15,193 nt of DNA from an uncultured Cellvibrio sp. (GCA_946886255.1 CAMPIG010000065.1:1-15193); one strand, 5' to 3'; positions 1-7,751 are shown, counted from the first letter of the stretch. Numbers and translations are program-made. The notes: a model not told the origin generated them from the sequence alone.

Positions 1-1240
1 TACCTAATTCCTTACGGAAATCCACGACTTGATACACTTTGACCGGAAGGGCAAAACCCTTGACCTGTATCTCGCCTTTATCACGGCACATGATGGAGTC
101 TTTTACCAATGACCAGGTTTCGTGGGAGATAAGAATCTCATCCGGGTCAGCGGCTGACTCCAGGCGGCTGGCCAGGTTTACCTGTGTGCCGAGTACCGTG
201 TAATCCAGATGGCTGGACGTACCGAAGGTGCCTACAGTGCAGAAACCGGTATTGATACCCATACGAATTTGCAGTGGCTTTTTAATGCCCTGGTTGAACC
301 ATTCCAACTGCAGGGATTTCATTTTCTTCTTCATGGCGATAGCCATGGACACGCAGCGCAAACAATCAGCTTTTATACCCTGACTGTTGCTATCACCATA
401 CAACACCATGATGGCGTCACCCATAAATTTGTCGATGGTGCCGCCGTAGTGCGTCACGATCTTGGACATCTCTGTCAGGTAGTGGTTGAGCAAATCGGTA
501 AGTGCTTCAGCTTCCATCTCTTCTGACAGTTGGCTGAAATCTTTAATGTCTGAAAAGAATACGCTGATTTTTTTTCGCTCGGCCTGCAGAGTCTCATCGC
601 GACCTTGATTGATGGCTTTCCATACCGTTGGTGGTAGATAGCGGGAAAATTTATAAGCGCGGATTTTGTGCCATTTTTGTTCGTTTTCCAGTTGTTTCTG
701 GCTCATGACCAGCTTGCGAAACCGCTGATGCATATACACAGCATGAACCAGAAAGTAACACACGATGCCAATCAGGCTGGCGGCGCTGATCTGCACGCTA
801 GTGCTGAGGATGAATTGGGGTTTATGCAATAACAGGCTGACCAGCACGCCCGCCGCAAAGGCCGCGTTGTCTTCCATCCAGCGACGAATGCCTCCGCTTA
901 ATAGTGCGTTAAACTGGATAATCGTCAGGAAGAGGACACAAGGCAGGATGCTGAAATTGATCAAGCTCAGAACCAGACCAATAAGGCCGGCATCCACGTA
1001 GGAGAGCCAACGCAACAGGCTGATTGTCGATTCAGGGGGGCGTTTATGGGTAAAGTGGTAAGTGGCGTAGGGGTAGAGCAACAGCAGGACAATAACAACA
1101 ACATACAAAGGATTTATATTTTCCCAGTTTGTATGAGATGCCAAAGTGCCCGCGGCAGCAAAGCATATCAGCGCCCGGAAATAGTACTGCTGTAAGGGTG
1201 ACTCGGTATGGGCATTCACAGAGGAAGTCTTACTGTTCAT
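1..1240 (-). CDS. Membrane-anchored class III adenylate cyclase, MASE2-like sensor (3' end beyond window)
   Basis: Makes cAMP from ATP at the inner membrane. Translating the minus strand from ATG at 1240 gives 413 residues with no stop before the edge. Residues about 22-172 hold several hydrophobic segments. The pattern LYPYATYHF, a conserved Asp-containing segment, then FSILPCVLF and GGIRRW resembles the MASE2 domain of Pseudomonas CyaB-type cyclases. Residues about 220-408 are the class III catalytic domain. Metal-binding Asp231 lies in FFSDIKDFS and Asp275 in FMGDAIM. Lys271 and Thr348 (LDYTVLG) fit adenine specificity, and Asn355 and Arg359 (NLASR) are the transition-state pair. All key residues are present, so the enzyme should be active. 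The start has only a weak Shine-Dalgarno (AAGG about 13 nt upstream). A coiled-coil membrane protein gene lies upstream in the same direction. Family assignment is firm; the signal sensed is unknown. Confidence 0.93.
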   Translation of the reverse strand, partial: MNSKTSSVNAHTESPLQQYYFRALICFAAAGTLASHTNWENINPLYVVVIVLLLLYPYATYHFTHKRPPESTISLLRWLSYVDAGLIGLVLSLINFSILPCVLFLTIIQFNALLSGGIRRWMEDNAAFAAGVLVSLLLHKPQFILSTSVQISAASLIGIVCYFLVHAVYMHQRFRKLVMSQKQLENEQKWHKIRAYKFSRYLPPTVWKAINQGRDETLQAERKKISVFFSDIKDFSQLSEEMEAEALTDLLNHYLTEMSKIVTHYGGTIDKFMGDAIMVLYGDSNSQGIKADCLRCVSMAIAMKKKMKSLQLEWFNQGIKKPLQIRMGINTGFCTVGTFGTSSHLDYTVLGTQVNLASRLESAADPDEILISHETWSLVKDSIMCRDKGEIQVKGFALPVKVYQVVDFRKELG

Positions 1241-1410
1241 TTGTTATAAAAAACCTTAGTTTTATGCTGCCGATAAGTAGCCATCCCTAAAGCAAAGACT
1301 GTTCCTCAACAAATTCATGTAAAGGCTTGGTATTAAACGTTTTTTCACGACAAAAGTCTATTGCCGTAGAACGTCAAATCTTTCGTTTGGCATAGTAATC
1401 AACCTAATGA

Positions 1411-2670
1411 TCACCGCTGCAATTTCAGTTGAAGGTATTTGTCTTCCAGTTCTGCATATTGGGTCTGTAGGATCAAATGATCCGCCCGAAGATTCTTTAG
1501 CGCTTCATCAGCTTGTAGATTTGTATTGTCCGATAAAGTAAGTTTCAATTTATCGTTTTCCTGCTCCAATTCAATAATGGTTGTCATGACTGTTTTGCTC
1601 TCTCTAGCAAAGTAGTGTACGATCTCTTTAATCCGTTGATTTTCTTCTTGCGTGGTTTGAGCTTTATCAAGTATGAGTTCTTGTTGGTGGAGTTTTTCCT
1701 GCGAACTTTTTAATTCGTCCTCTATCAGCTTCACACAGGTTTCAGCTTCTTGTACAAAACGCATTTGCCGTTGTAACTGTTGTTGCAGATCTTGTATCGC
1801 CAATTCCTTTTCTTCGGCCGTTTTGGCATCCTCCAGTTTACGTTGCAGTTGATTAATGATGCGATGCTGGTCAACTGCCACGTTGCGCAGCTTGATAATT
1901 TCATTGGCGATATTTGGATCTGTTGGAGTGGTACGAATGGTTTTATAAAGTGCGGCGGGATTTTTCTCCAATGCCTGACGGCCGTTCATCATGCTGTGAT
2001 GTACATCGTGATAGGCATTGTGATAGCGACCAAGCAAGTCGGTGAAGTAAGCTTTGTCGTCGACACTTTCAGCCATGTCTGATAACTGTTGGTAGTAGCT
2101 CTGAGCATTTTCCTGAGCTTCTTGCCACTGCTGTTCGAGATCAAAAAACAGCTGTTTGAATTTTTCCAGATTCTCAATTCGTTTTTTGCAATTTGCCAGC
2201 TCGGTTTCTAACGTGTGTGTATTGGTTTGAGTGGTTAACAGGCCAGCTAACTGCTGCTTAAGCGAGTCCCAGCGAATAATGGGTTTATCGCCATCAAAAG
2301 ACACGGCAGATTCTTCTGCTGTCAAAAAGTGATGTCGGAGCGCGAGGACTTTTTGCATCAGTGGAGCATCGGGCATTTGCTCCGAGCTAATATCACGACT
2401 TCCGGTAATACCCTGATATTGAATACGGGTGATCTCAAGTTGACGGGCAATGTGTTCGCGATAGTGGTTTGTCTTCTGTGGTGGGATTGAAACCGATTGA
2501 TTATTTGGCGGTAGCTTGCCGTGGTGCGCCAATAATTCACGCAGCTTCCCCTGTTGCCGGTTAATTAATTTTCTCTGATTGCGGAGATACAGCAACAGAA
2601 ATACACATAACAACATAAGCAGAAGATAGACTTCCAGAGCCGCTACAAGAATGTAATTGGATACCTGCAT
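1411..2670 (-). CDS. Single-TM coiled-coil protein of unknown function
   Basis: A 419-residue protein I do not recognise. Residues about 6-29 form one very hydrophobic segment (ALEVYLLLMLLCVFLLLYL), followed at once by a basic stretch (RNQRKLINRQQGK), so the N terminus is probably a signal anchor with a cytoplasmic C terminus. Residues about 135-205 and about 255-418 are rich in Gln, Glu, Lys and Leu with heptad-like spacing, as in long coiled coils; about 50-130 and 206-255 look less helical. There is no enzyme motif. The start has a modest GAG about 8 nt upstream. It is followed after 170 bp by the adenylate cyclase on the same strand, and the nitroreductase gene is divergent. A scaffold or envelope role is conceivable but is only inference from the architecture. 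Confidence 0.85.
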   Translation of the reverse strand: MQVSNYILVAALEVYLLLMLLCVFLLLYLRNQRKLINRQQGKLRELLAHHGKLPPNNQSVSIPPQKTNHYREHIARQLEITRIQYQGITGSRDISSEQMPDAPLMQKVLALRHHFLTAEESAVSFDGDKPIIRWDSLKQQLAGLLTTQTNTHTLETELANCKKRIENLEKFKQLFFDLEQQWQEAQENAQSYYQQLSDMAESVDDKAYFTDLLGRYHNAYHDVHHSMMNGRQALEKNPAALYKTIRTTPTDPNIANEIIKLRNVAVDQHRIINQLQRKLEDAKTAEEKELAIQDLQQQLQRQMRFVQEAETCVKLIEDELKSSQEKLHQQELILDKAQTTQEENQRIKEIVHYFARESKTVMTTIIELEQENDKLKLTLSDNTNLQADEALKNLRADHLILQTQYAELEDKYLQLKLQR

Positions 2671-2789
2671 GGGTATTCTCGATAATATTTGACCGACGAT
2701 TTAGGCATAAACGTAGCCCGTTCGCTCGTGTCATTGAGTATGGTACAGCCTTCTCTTATATGCGAGTCGCTGGCTACTTGCGGGTGGGC

Positions 2790-2798
2790 TGATACAAT
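2790..2798 (+). promoter_or_regulatory. Extended -10 promoter candidate for the nitroreductase gene
   Basis: TGATACAAT is an extended -10 (TG, one base, then TACAAT) 29 bp before the nitroreductase ATG. No convincing -35 lies 17 bp upstream, which is usual for extended -10 promoters. A strong ribosome binding site (GAGGAGGT, six bases before the ATG) follows. Confidence 0.4.
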
Positions 2799-2826
2799 CG
2801 ATCTTTTGTTTGTTGAGGAGGTAACT

Positions 2827-3389
2827 ATGGATGCGTTGGAGGCACTTCATCAGCGTGTTTCTGTCAGTAAGCTCACTGCGCCTGCGCCTGATGCAGAGCA
2901 ACGTGAAGTATTATTCAAAGCCGCATTGCGCGCTGCTGACCATGGCCAAATGCGCCCATGGCGCTTTTTGGTGGTGGAAGGGGAGGGGTTGAGTGCCTTG
3001 GGCGAGCTATTTTGCGCAGCGGCTGTGAGCGATGACCCAGACCTGGTGCGGGAAGTTCAGGATTCTTACCGCAAAATGCCGCACCGGGCGCCGATGATCA
3101 TTGTAGTTATTGCCGCTTGCCAGGTTAACCCCAAGGTGCCGGAGATTGAGCAGGTGATTTCCGCCGGCGCTGCAGCACAGAACTGATCACGGCCGCCTAC
3201 GCCCTTGGACTTGGCGCCATATGGAAGACGGGTGCCATGGCCTATCATCCCGTAGTGATTCGGGGTCTGGGTTTGCAAGAGAACGAGCAGATCATCGGTT
3301 ACCTTTATATCGGAACGCCGACTAGTCCCTTGGGCAAAGCCAACCCGCGTTCGACGAGCGATTTTTTTGCAAATTGGCCTGCGCAATAA
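2827..3389 (+). pseudogene. YdjA-like nitroreductase, disrupted by a -1 frameshift
   Basis: An FMN-dependent NAD(P)H nitroreductase of the small YdjA type. From ATG 2827, behind GAGGAGGT, the first frame reads MDALEALHQRVSVSKL, then MRPWRFLVVEGEG, then RAPMIIVVIA and ISAGAAAQN, stopping at TGA 3184-3186. The next frame, from 3183, continues the family exactly where expected: LITAAYALGLGAIWKTG, then IIGYLYIGTP, ending at TAA 3387-3389. Adding one base near 3183 (AAC-CTG in place of AAC-TG) restores about 187 residues, close to the roughly 183 of E. coli YdjA. As written, the product stops after 119 residues and lacks the C-terminal part of the flavin fold. The rest of the second frame shows no further damage, so the lesion is recent or is a sequencing or assembly error. 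No slippery heptamer is visible at the junction. Confidence 0.88.
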
Positions 3390-3391
3390 GA

Positions 3392-3420
3392 TTGCGTTTG
3401 ATAAATCACTTGTGTACATT
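3392..3420 (+). promoter_or_regulatory. Promoter of tRNA-Ser
   Basis: TTGCGT at 3392-3397, a 17-bp spacer and TACATT at 3415-3420 form a good sigma70-type promoter. A GC-rich discriminator (AGCGCCCC) follows, as expected for stringently controlled stable RNA genes. It lies 44 bp before the mature tRNA. Confidence 0.65.
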
Positions 3421-3464
3421 AGCGCCCCTTCGAGAAACCCCTTAGGGCGGTAACAGTTTTATAC

Positions 3465-3552
3465 GGTGAGGTGTCCGAGTGGCCGAAGGAGCACGCCTGG
3501 AAAGTGTGTATATCGCAAGGTATCGAGGGTTCGACTCCCTCCCTCACCGCCA
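3465..3552 (+). tRNA. tRNA-Ser(GGA)
   Basis: An 88-nt serine tRNA with a long variable arm and encoded CCA. The acceptor stem is GGTGAGG (3465-3471) with CCTCACC (3542-3548), the discriminator is G, and CCA is at 3550-3552. The anticodon loop CTGGAAA (3497-3503) gives anticodon GGA at 3499-3501, reading UCC and UCU. The T-arm contains GGTTCGACTCC. The sequence is very close to the E. coli tRNA-Ser(GGA). It has its own promoter and terminator. Confidence 0.97.
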
Positions 3553-3560
3553 CATTAAAA

Positions 3561-3585
3561 GACCCGGCTAGTCCGGGTTTTTTTA
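3561..3585 (+). terminator. Intrinsic terminator of tRNA-Ser
   Basis: Stem ACCCGG (3562-3567) pairs with CCGGGT (3573-3578) around loop CTAGT. A run of T residues to 3584 follows, and A residues upstream extend the stem. It starts 9 bp after the tRNA 3' end. Confidence 0.9.
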
Positions 3586-3695
3586 TTGGCGCCAACAAAG
3601 TGATTAATGTTTGCGCATCTTGTTCAATAACTCGCAACTCACGGAAGTTATTGAAAAAGATAAGAAAAGTTTTCCTCGCTTTTACAATGAAAAGC

Positions 3696-3724
3696 TTGAC
3701 TCCCCCAAATCGGATCACTAATAT
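3696..3724 (+). promoter_or_regulatory. Promoter of tRNA-Arg
   Basis: TTGACT at 3696-3701, a 17-bp spacer and TAATAT at 3719-3724 are near consensus for sigma70. The following ACGCGCCTCC is a GC-rich discriminator typical of stringent control. The mature tRNA begins 17 bp downstream, so tRNA-Arg is transcribed independently of tRNA-Ser. Confidence 0.75.
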
Positions 3725-3741
3725 ACGCGCCTCCAAACAAC

Positions 3742-3818
3742 GCACTCGTAGCTCAGCTGGATAGAGTACTCGGCTACGAACCGAGCGGTCGGAGGTTCGA
3801 ATCCTCCCGAGTGCGCCA
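3742..3818 (+). tRNA. tRNA-Arg(ACG)
   Basis: A 77-nt arginine tRNA with encoded CCA. The acceptor stem is GCACTCG (3742-3748) with CGAGTGC (3808-3814), with discriminator G at 3815. The anticodon stem CTCGG/CCGAG closes loop CTACGAA (3774-3780), so the anticodon is ACG (3776-3778). A34 is expected to be edited to inosine and to read CGU, CGC and CGA. The D, anticodon and T arms are near-identical to E. coli tRNA-Arg(ACG). Confidence 0.97.
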
Positions 3819-3826
3819 TACAAAAC

Positions 3827-3859
3827 AAAGGCTTAGCTTTAAACAGCTAGGCCTTTTTT
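3827..3859 (+). terminator. Intrinsic terminator of tRNA-Arg
   Basis: AAAGGCTTAGCT (3827-3838) pairs with AGCTAGGCCTTT (3845-3856), including one T-G wobble, around a 6-nt loop. Six T residues (3854-3859) overlap the right end of the stem. Confidence 0.85.
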
Positions 3860-3980
3860 ATTTCCACCTAAAAATTTCCTTCAAAAACTTAAAAAATTTG
3901 ATCAGATCCTTCAGGTTTCTGGCAGACAACACCGCGCCAAGCTATTACAATTCACACTATTCAGCGCAATAACGATAATA

Positions 3981-4012
3981 AAAGCTCATCCCGTCAGGGG
4001 TGGGCTTTTTTT
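3981..4012 (+). terminator. Strong intrinsic terminator with no assigned gene
   Basis: AAAGCTCATCCC (3981-3992) pairs with GGGGTGGGCTTT (3997-4008) over 12 bp around loop GTCA and runs into T4006-4012. Two of the pairs are T-G, which form G-U only in plus-strand RNA and would be A-C mismatches on the other strand, so plus-strand transcription is favoured. The nearest upstream gene, tRNA-Arg, already has its own terminator 120 bp earlier. It is either a back-up or the end of an unrecognised small RNA. Confidence 0.85.
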
Positions 4013-4183
4013 ATGTCTGTCAGATTGTGCTGAAAAAATCCCTTCGTATAGTAGTTGATGTGGAGTGCGCGAATGTTTCCTTTATTGCGATTGATGGTAT
4101 TAAATCATCGGGTTATCAGCAGGGGCAAAATGACCGGGTTTTTGAATATTGAAGGAAAACGCGCAGACGGTTATTGGTTTTAA

Positions 4184-4204
4184 GACCTGGTGTTGCGCCA
4201 GGCC
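4184..4204 (-). terminator. Hairpin after dusC, possible weak terminator
   Basis: On the minus strand GGCCTGG pairs with CCAGGTC around loop CGCAACA, 10 bp after the dusC stop. One pair is a G-U that exists only in minus-strand RNA. The following sequence (TTAAAACC) has almost no U-run, so termination would be weak or factor-assisted. Confidence 0.4.
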
Positions 4205-4213
4205 TCGTTATTT

Positions 4214-5230
4214 TCATGCTGGAAGAGGATTTTCTGAGTGCCTCGTTTCCAATGTCAGGTTACTCGGCGTTTCGGGACGCTGTGACAGCACCTCAGTGAA
4301 GGCCAGCTCAATAGCAGCAGGCTCCCGTTCCCGTTTGATACGCTCAAAAAATATTTCAGCTTGCGGGTATTGCAAGCGTAAATACATCAGCCATTGTTTG
4401 ATTCGGTTGCCGCAGTTTTTTTCCAGATAACACGGTTTGGTTTGTTGATAATATGCAAACAATAATCCGCAAATATCGCCCCAGGAAAGAGGCCGATACT
4501 CTTCGCCATGTAAATCTGCTTTGATACGTCTAGCGAGGTCCGGACAGGCGAGGAGTCCGCGTCCCAACATCACATCGTCACAACCGGACTGCTCGCGGCA
4601 GCGATGATAATCCGTCAGGCTCCAGATTTCTCCATTAGCCACTACCGGTATGGTAAGGCGTTGCCGGATGTCAGCAATATAGTCCCAATAGGCCGGCGGT
4701 TTGTAACCGTCTGCCTTGGATCGAGCATGAACGGTAAGTTCATTGGCTCCGGCATCGGCCACGGCTTGTGCGTTATCCAGATAGCTGCTGCGATCGTCGT
4801 AACCCAGGCGGATTTTGGCGGAGACGGGAATATCCTGGGGGACGGCATCGCGCACGGCCTTGACGATGCTGTAAACGCGATCCGGTTGCCGCAACAGGCA
4901 GGCTCCGCCATCGCTTCTATTAACGGTTTTTGCCGGACAACCAAAATTAAGGTCAATAGATTTAGCCCCGGCGCGTACAGCTTCCATGGCATTGATCGCC
5001 ATGGGCTCAGGTTTGCCCCCCAGTAGTTGCAGCTTTACCGGAACCCCGTTGGGGGTAAGGCAATTGCGCTCAAGCTCGGGGGCAAAGCGAAAAAATACCT
5101 TGTAGGGTAAAACCTGTTCCGTTACCCGAATAAATTCTGTTACGCAGCCGTCAAGCCCACCGATTTGTGCAAGCAGGGCTCGTACATGGTGGTCTACGAC
5201 GCCCTCCATCGGGGCCAGCATGATTCTCAT
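4214..5230 (-). CDS. dusC: tRNA-dihydrouridine(16) synthase DusC
   Basis: A flavoenzyme that reduces uridine to dihydrouridine at position 16 in the tRNA D-loop, using FMN and NADPH. The 338 residues are a little longer than the roughly 315 of E. coli DusC because of a C-terminal extension after about residue 318. The sequence opens MRIMLAPMEGVVD (FMN-binding start of the TIM barrel), then TEFIRVTEQVLP, then NFGCPAKTVNRSDGG with catalytic Cys98 at the same position as in E. coli. VSAKIRLGYD, ELTVHARSKADGY, VVANGEIW and MLGRGLLACP follow, and the helical C-terminal tRNA-binding domain begins near 245. TEFIRV, the NGEIW motif and RIKQWLMYLR match DusC better than DusA or DusB. It stands alone on the minus strand. 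The start at 5230 has GAGA about 12 nt upstream. The neighbouring tRNA genes are a fitting context but do not prove linkage. Confidence 0.95.
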   Translation of the reverse strand: MRIMLAPMEGVVDHHVRALLAQIGGLDGCVTEFIRVTEQVLPYKVFFRFAPELERNCLTPNGVPVKLQLLGGKPEPMAINAMEAVRAGAKSIDLNFGCPAKTVNRSDGGACLLRQPDRVYSIVKAVRDAVPQDIPVSAKIRLGYDDRSSYLDNAQAVADAGANELTVHARSKADGYKPPAYWDYIADIRQRLTIPVVANGEIWSLTDYHRCREQSGCDDVMLGRGLLACPDLARRIKADLHGEEYRPLSWGDICGLLFAYYQQTKPCYLEKNCGNRIKQWLMYLRLQYPQAEIFFERIKREREPAAIELAFTEVLSQRPETPSNLTLETRHSENPLPA

Positions 5231-5473
5231 GGGTTCAGTGGATCTCGTTGCGTTTACATCATTGTTGGAGTCGCCATGGTGGCGTGTGCGCGCATTCTAC
5301 GCTTGATTGGAAAACGGCGCAGGTTGTTGGGCAATAAATAGTATATGGCGGGTATGGGGAGGTCATACACTAGTAGCTACATTTTTTAATAACCCATTGA
5401 AAAATATTGAAAAATTGAATTTTTGGTGGATGAGAGTCTGGGGGCTGGAATAGGCCCAATTCGATGGGTTTGG

Positions 5474-5502
5474 TTGCGGTGGTTGGGCAATCAAGCTACA
5501 TT
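5474..5502 (+). promoter_or_regulatory. Promoter candidate for oadGAB
   Basis: TTGCGG (5474-5479), 17-bp spacer, TACATT (5497-5502), followed by a C-rich discriminator (GTCGCCCC). The expected start near 5509 would leave a leader of about 130 nt before oadG. Confidence 0.45.
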
Positions 5503-5558
5503 GTCGCCCCTCTCGCCTGTCTGGAGCGATTGTTGCTAACGCGATCGAGGCAGAGTTC

Positions 5559-5612
5559 ATGAATAATTCATATAAATTCCCGCCAAGTCGGGTCTCAATC
5601 TCTGCAACTTGA
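5559..5612 (+). CDS. Possible 17-codon leader ORF upstream of oadG
   Basis: ATG 5559 with GAGG eight bases upstream reads MNNSYKFPPSRVSISAT and stops at TGA 5610-5612. It lies inside the predicted oad leader, and its stop falls in the loop of the CTGCAA/TTGCAG hairpin just before the oadG ribosome binding site. The coding signal is too short to judge; placement and the ribosome binding site are the only support. It has no run of one amino acid of the kind seen in classical attenuators. Confidence 0.2.
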   Translation: MNNSYKFPPSRVSISAT

Positions 5613-5640
5613 TTTGCAGACACATGAAAAGGGCGGTCAT

Positions 5641-5889
5641 ATGCAGGACTCTTTGATGCAACAGGGTGTCGATCTCATGCTTTACGGTATGGGGACTGTG
5701 GTGATATTTCTGGCCATTCTGGTGGTTTGCACGGCGCTGATGTCGCGTCTGGTACAGCGTTATTTTGCTGAACCTGACGTACAAGCTGCATCGGTCAAGA
5801 TGGTTGAGGCAGATCATGATGCGGTCGATGCGCGTTTGCTGGCGATTATCAAATCTGCACTGGATCAGCATCGGGCAAAACGACGTTAA
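5641..5889 (+). CDS. oadG: Oxaloacetate decarboxylase gamma subunit
   Basis: The small membrane subunit that links the alpha (carboxyltransferase/biotin) and beta (Na+ channel) subunits of the Na+ pump. It has 82 residues, the usual size, with one TM segment at about 15-37 (YGMGTVVIFLAILVVCTALM) near the N terminus and a charged cytoplasmic tail with a His near the end (DQHRAKRR), where zinc-binding residues lie in the Klebsiella protein. I chose ATG 5641, behind AAAAGGGCGG, over an in-frame TTG at 5614 that lies inside a leader hairpin. It is the first gene of oadGAB, 53 bp before oadA. Confidence 0.92.
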   Translation: MQDSLMQQGVDLMLYGMGTVVIFLAILVVCTALMSRLVQRYFAEPDVQAASVKMVEADHDAVDARLLAIIKSALDQHRAKRR

Positions 5890-5942
5890 TCAACACCGTG
5901 CGCACGAATGAGTACAAAAACGAATAGAGAAAGGTAAGCACC

Positions 5943-7730
5943 ATGAGCGATGTCAAAAAGCCCTTGGGTATCACTGAAGTTGTTTTGCGCGATGCACATC
6001 AGTCGTTATTTGCTACACGCATGCGGTTGGATGATATGTTGCCCATCGCCGCCAAGCTGGATGAAATGGGTTACTGGTCACTGGAAACCTGGGGTGGTGC
6101 AACCTTTGATGCCTGTATTCGCTATTTAGGAGAAGATCCCTGGCATCGCATTCGCGAATTGAAAAAGGTTATGCCGCGCACGCCAATGCAAATGCTGCTG
6201 CGCGGTCAGAATATTCTTGGTTACCGTCACTATGCCGATGATGTGGTGAATAAATTTGTTGAGCGTGCGGCCCATAATGGCGTAGACGTGTTTCGCGTGT
6301 TTGATGCCATGAACGATATGCGCAACATCGAAACGGCACTGCAAGCGGTAAAAAAGCAGGGTAAGCATGCGCAAGGCACTATCTCCTACACGCTAAGCCC
6401 GGTACACAACATCGATTTGTGGGTGGAGCAGGGGAAGCGGATTGAGGAGATGGGCGCTGACTCCATCTGTATCAAAGACATGGCCGGTCTCTTGAAACCC
6501 TACACCGGGTACGAATTGGTTAAACGCTTAAAAGAAACCTGCCAGATTCCTGTACACCTTCACTGTCATGCTACTACCGGGTTGTCCACCTCAACAATTG
6601 TGAAGTGCGTTGAAGCAGGTGTTGATAATGTCGACACCTCTATCTCCTCCATGTCCATGACCTATGGTCACAGTCCTACCGAGTCGGTCGTTGCTATTCT
6701 GCAAGAAACCGAACGTGATACCGGCTTGGATATCCAGAAGCTGGAAGATATTGCGGCTTATTTCCGTGAAGTCCGCAAGAAATACGCAAAATTTGAAGGT
6801 ACTCTGCGCGGTGTCGATTCGCGGATCCTGGTTGCTCAGGTACCCGGCGGGATGTTGACCAACATGGAAAGCCAGTTGCGCGAACAGAATGCGCAAGATC
6901 GCTTTGATGAAGTTCTGGCCGAAATTCCCCGTGTGCGTGAAGACCTCGGTTTTATTCCTCTGGTTACACCTACTTCCCAAATTGTTGGAACCCAGGCAGT
7001 ACTGAACGTCCTGTGCGGCGAGCGGTACAAAAACATCAGTAAAGAAACGGAAGGTGTACTTAAAGGTGAATACGGGGCGACGCCCGCTCCGGTGAATGCG
7101 GAGTTGCAGCAACGAGTGCTCAATGGCGGGGCACCTGTCACCGGTCGTCCGGCTGACCTGCTGGAACCCGAGATGGAGAAGTTGACTCAGACGCTTAAGG
7201 CGCTGGCAGCAGAAAAAGGCATCGCCCTCGCGCAAGGTGAAGCATTGGTTGATGACGTCCTCACCTACGCACTCTTCCCTCAAGTCGGTTTGAAATTCCT
7301 CGAGAATCGTAATAATCCAGCTGCTTTTGAGCCTGTACCCGGCGAGGAGCGCGCATCCGCTGTTGTCACCTCGGAGCAAGGTGAAGAGATTTATACGGTC
7401 TCCGTTGAAGGCCAAAACTACACCGTCACTGTATCGGCTGGTGGTGATATTACTGGCCTGGTGCCATTGAATGGCGCTGCGGCGTCCGAAAGCCATGGTG
7501 ATGTAACGGTAAGCGGTGGTGAGTCCATCGTGGCACCGCTGGGTGGCATTATTTGTAAAGTGCTGGTCAAGCCCGGACAAAAAGTCAAAGTGGGCGACAC
7601 CCTGTGTGTACTTGAAGCTATGAAGATGGAAACGGAAATCAGTACCTTCAAGGCCGGTACAGTTGTCGCGGTGGATATTCAAGTGGGTGACAGTGTCGCG
7701 GTTGGCGATGTGTTACTGACCATTGCCTAG
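5943..7730 (+). CDS. oadA: Oxaloacetate decarboxylase alpha subunit (biotin-containing)
   Basis: Transfers the carboxyl group of oxaloacetate to its biotin, releasing pyruvate. The 595 residues are the usual length. The carboxyltransferase TIM barrel (about 8-290) starts [14 protein letters not shown] with metal-binding Asp17, has the modified Lys178 in [10 protein letters not shown], and His207 and His209 in HLHCHATTG, at the same numbers as in well-studied enzymes. An association domain (about 300-460) contains [12 protein letters not shown] linker leads to the biotinyl domain (about 525-595), where [11 protein letters not shown] carries the biotin Lys561. A ribosome binding site (GAAAGG) lies 9 bases before the ATG. 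The gene sits 21 bp before oadB. LplA-like or BirA activity elsewhere must biotinylate it. Pyruvate carboxylase subunit B is a related alternative, excluded by the oadG and oadB neighbours. Confidence 0.97.
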   Translation: MSDVKKPLGITEVVLRDAHQSLFATRMRLDDMLPIAAKLDEMGYWSLETWGGATFDACIRYLGEDPWHRIRELKKVMPRTPMQMLLRGQNILGYRHYADDVVNKFVERAAHNGVDVFRVFDAMNDMRNIETALQAVKKQGKHAQGTISYTLSPVHNIDLWVEQGKRIEEMGADSICIKDMAGLLKPYTGYELVKRLKETCQIPVHLHCHATTGLSTSTIVKCVEAGVDNVDTSISSMSMTYGHSPTESVVAILQETERDTGLDIQKLEDIAAYFREVRKKYAKFEGTLRGVDSRILVAQVPGGMLTNMESQLREQNAQDRFDEVLAEIPRVREDLGFIPLVTPTSQIVGTQAVLNVLCGERYKNISKETEGVLKGEYGATPAPVNAELQQRVLNGGAPVTGRPADLLEPEMEKLTQTLKALAAEKGIALAQGEALVDDVLTYALFPQVGLKFLENRNNPAAFEPVPGEERASAVVTSEQGEEIYTVSVEGQNYTVTVSAGGDITGLVPLNGAAASESHGDVTVSGGESIVAPLGGIICKVLVKPGQKVKVGDTLCVLEAMKMETEISTFKAGTVVAVDIQVGDSVAVGDVLLTIA

Positions 7731-7751
7731 TTGCGGAGATAAGGAAACGCT

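Larger units (their letters stand above)
3860..4213. other. Gene-free stretch between tRNA-Arg and dusC
   Basis: No protein gene is supported here. The first 120 bp (3860-3980) are AT-rich and lead into an orphan terminator (3981-4012). I see only weak promoter-like pieces: TTGATC at 3898 without a matching -10, and TTACAA at 3945-3950. The part from 4013 to 4183 shows no clear signal, and 4184-4204 is a hairpin reading as the end of dusC on the minus strand. Confidence 0.6.
5231..5640. other. Divergent intergenic region between dusC and oadG
   Basis: This 410-bp stretch serves both directions. A weak dusC promoter candidate on the minus strand has -10 TATACT (complement of 5340-5345) and ATGACC as -35 with a short 15-bp spacer. 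At 5396-5415 the 10-mer ATTGAAAAAT is repeated twice in tandem and runs into the near-palindrome AAAAATTGAATTTTT, an AT-rich, probably bent tract. The best oad promoter candidate is at 5474-5502. The leader after it holds the inverted repeats ATGAATAATTCAT (5559-5571) and CTGCAA/TTGCAG (5602-5619) and a 17-codon reading frame. I recognise no known riboswitch. Confidence 0.5.

Noticed and set aside
3178..3186. Programmed -1 frameshifting in the nitroreductase gene
   Set aside because: No X-XXY-YYZ slippery heptamer is present at the junction (GCA-CAG-AAC-TGA), and this family is not known for recoding.
3419..3823. 134-residue minus-strand frame over the two tRNA genes
   Set aside because: It is the antisense translation of the tRNAs. 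Peptides such as GRIRTSDRSVRSRVLYPAEL are a familiar artefact of reading a tRNA gene backwards. The plus-strand frame at 3471-3764 is likewise a read-through of tRNA-Ser.
6591..7682. 363-residue minus-strand frame opposite oadA
   Set aside because: It lies wholly inside the firmly identified oadA, has no family features, and is a shadow of its codon usage.
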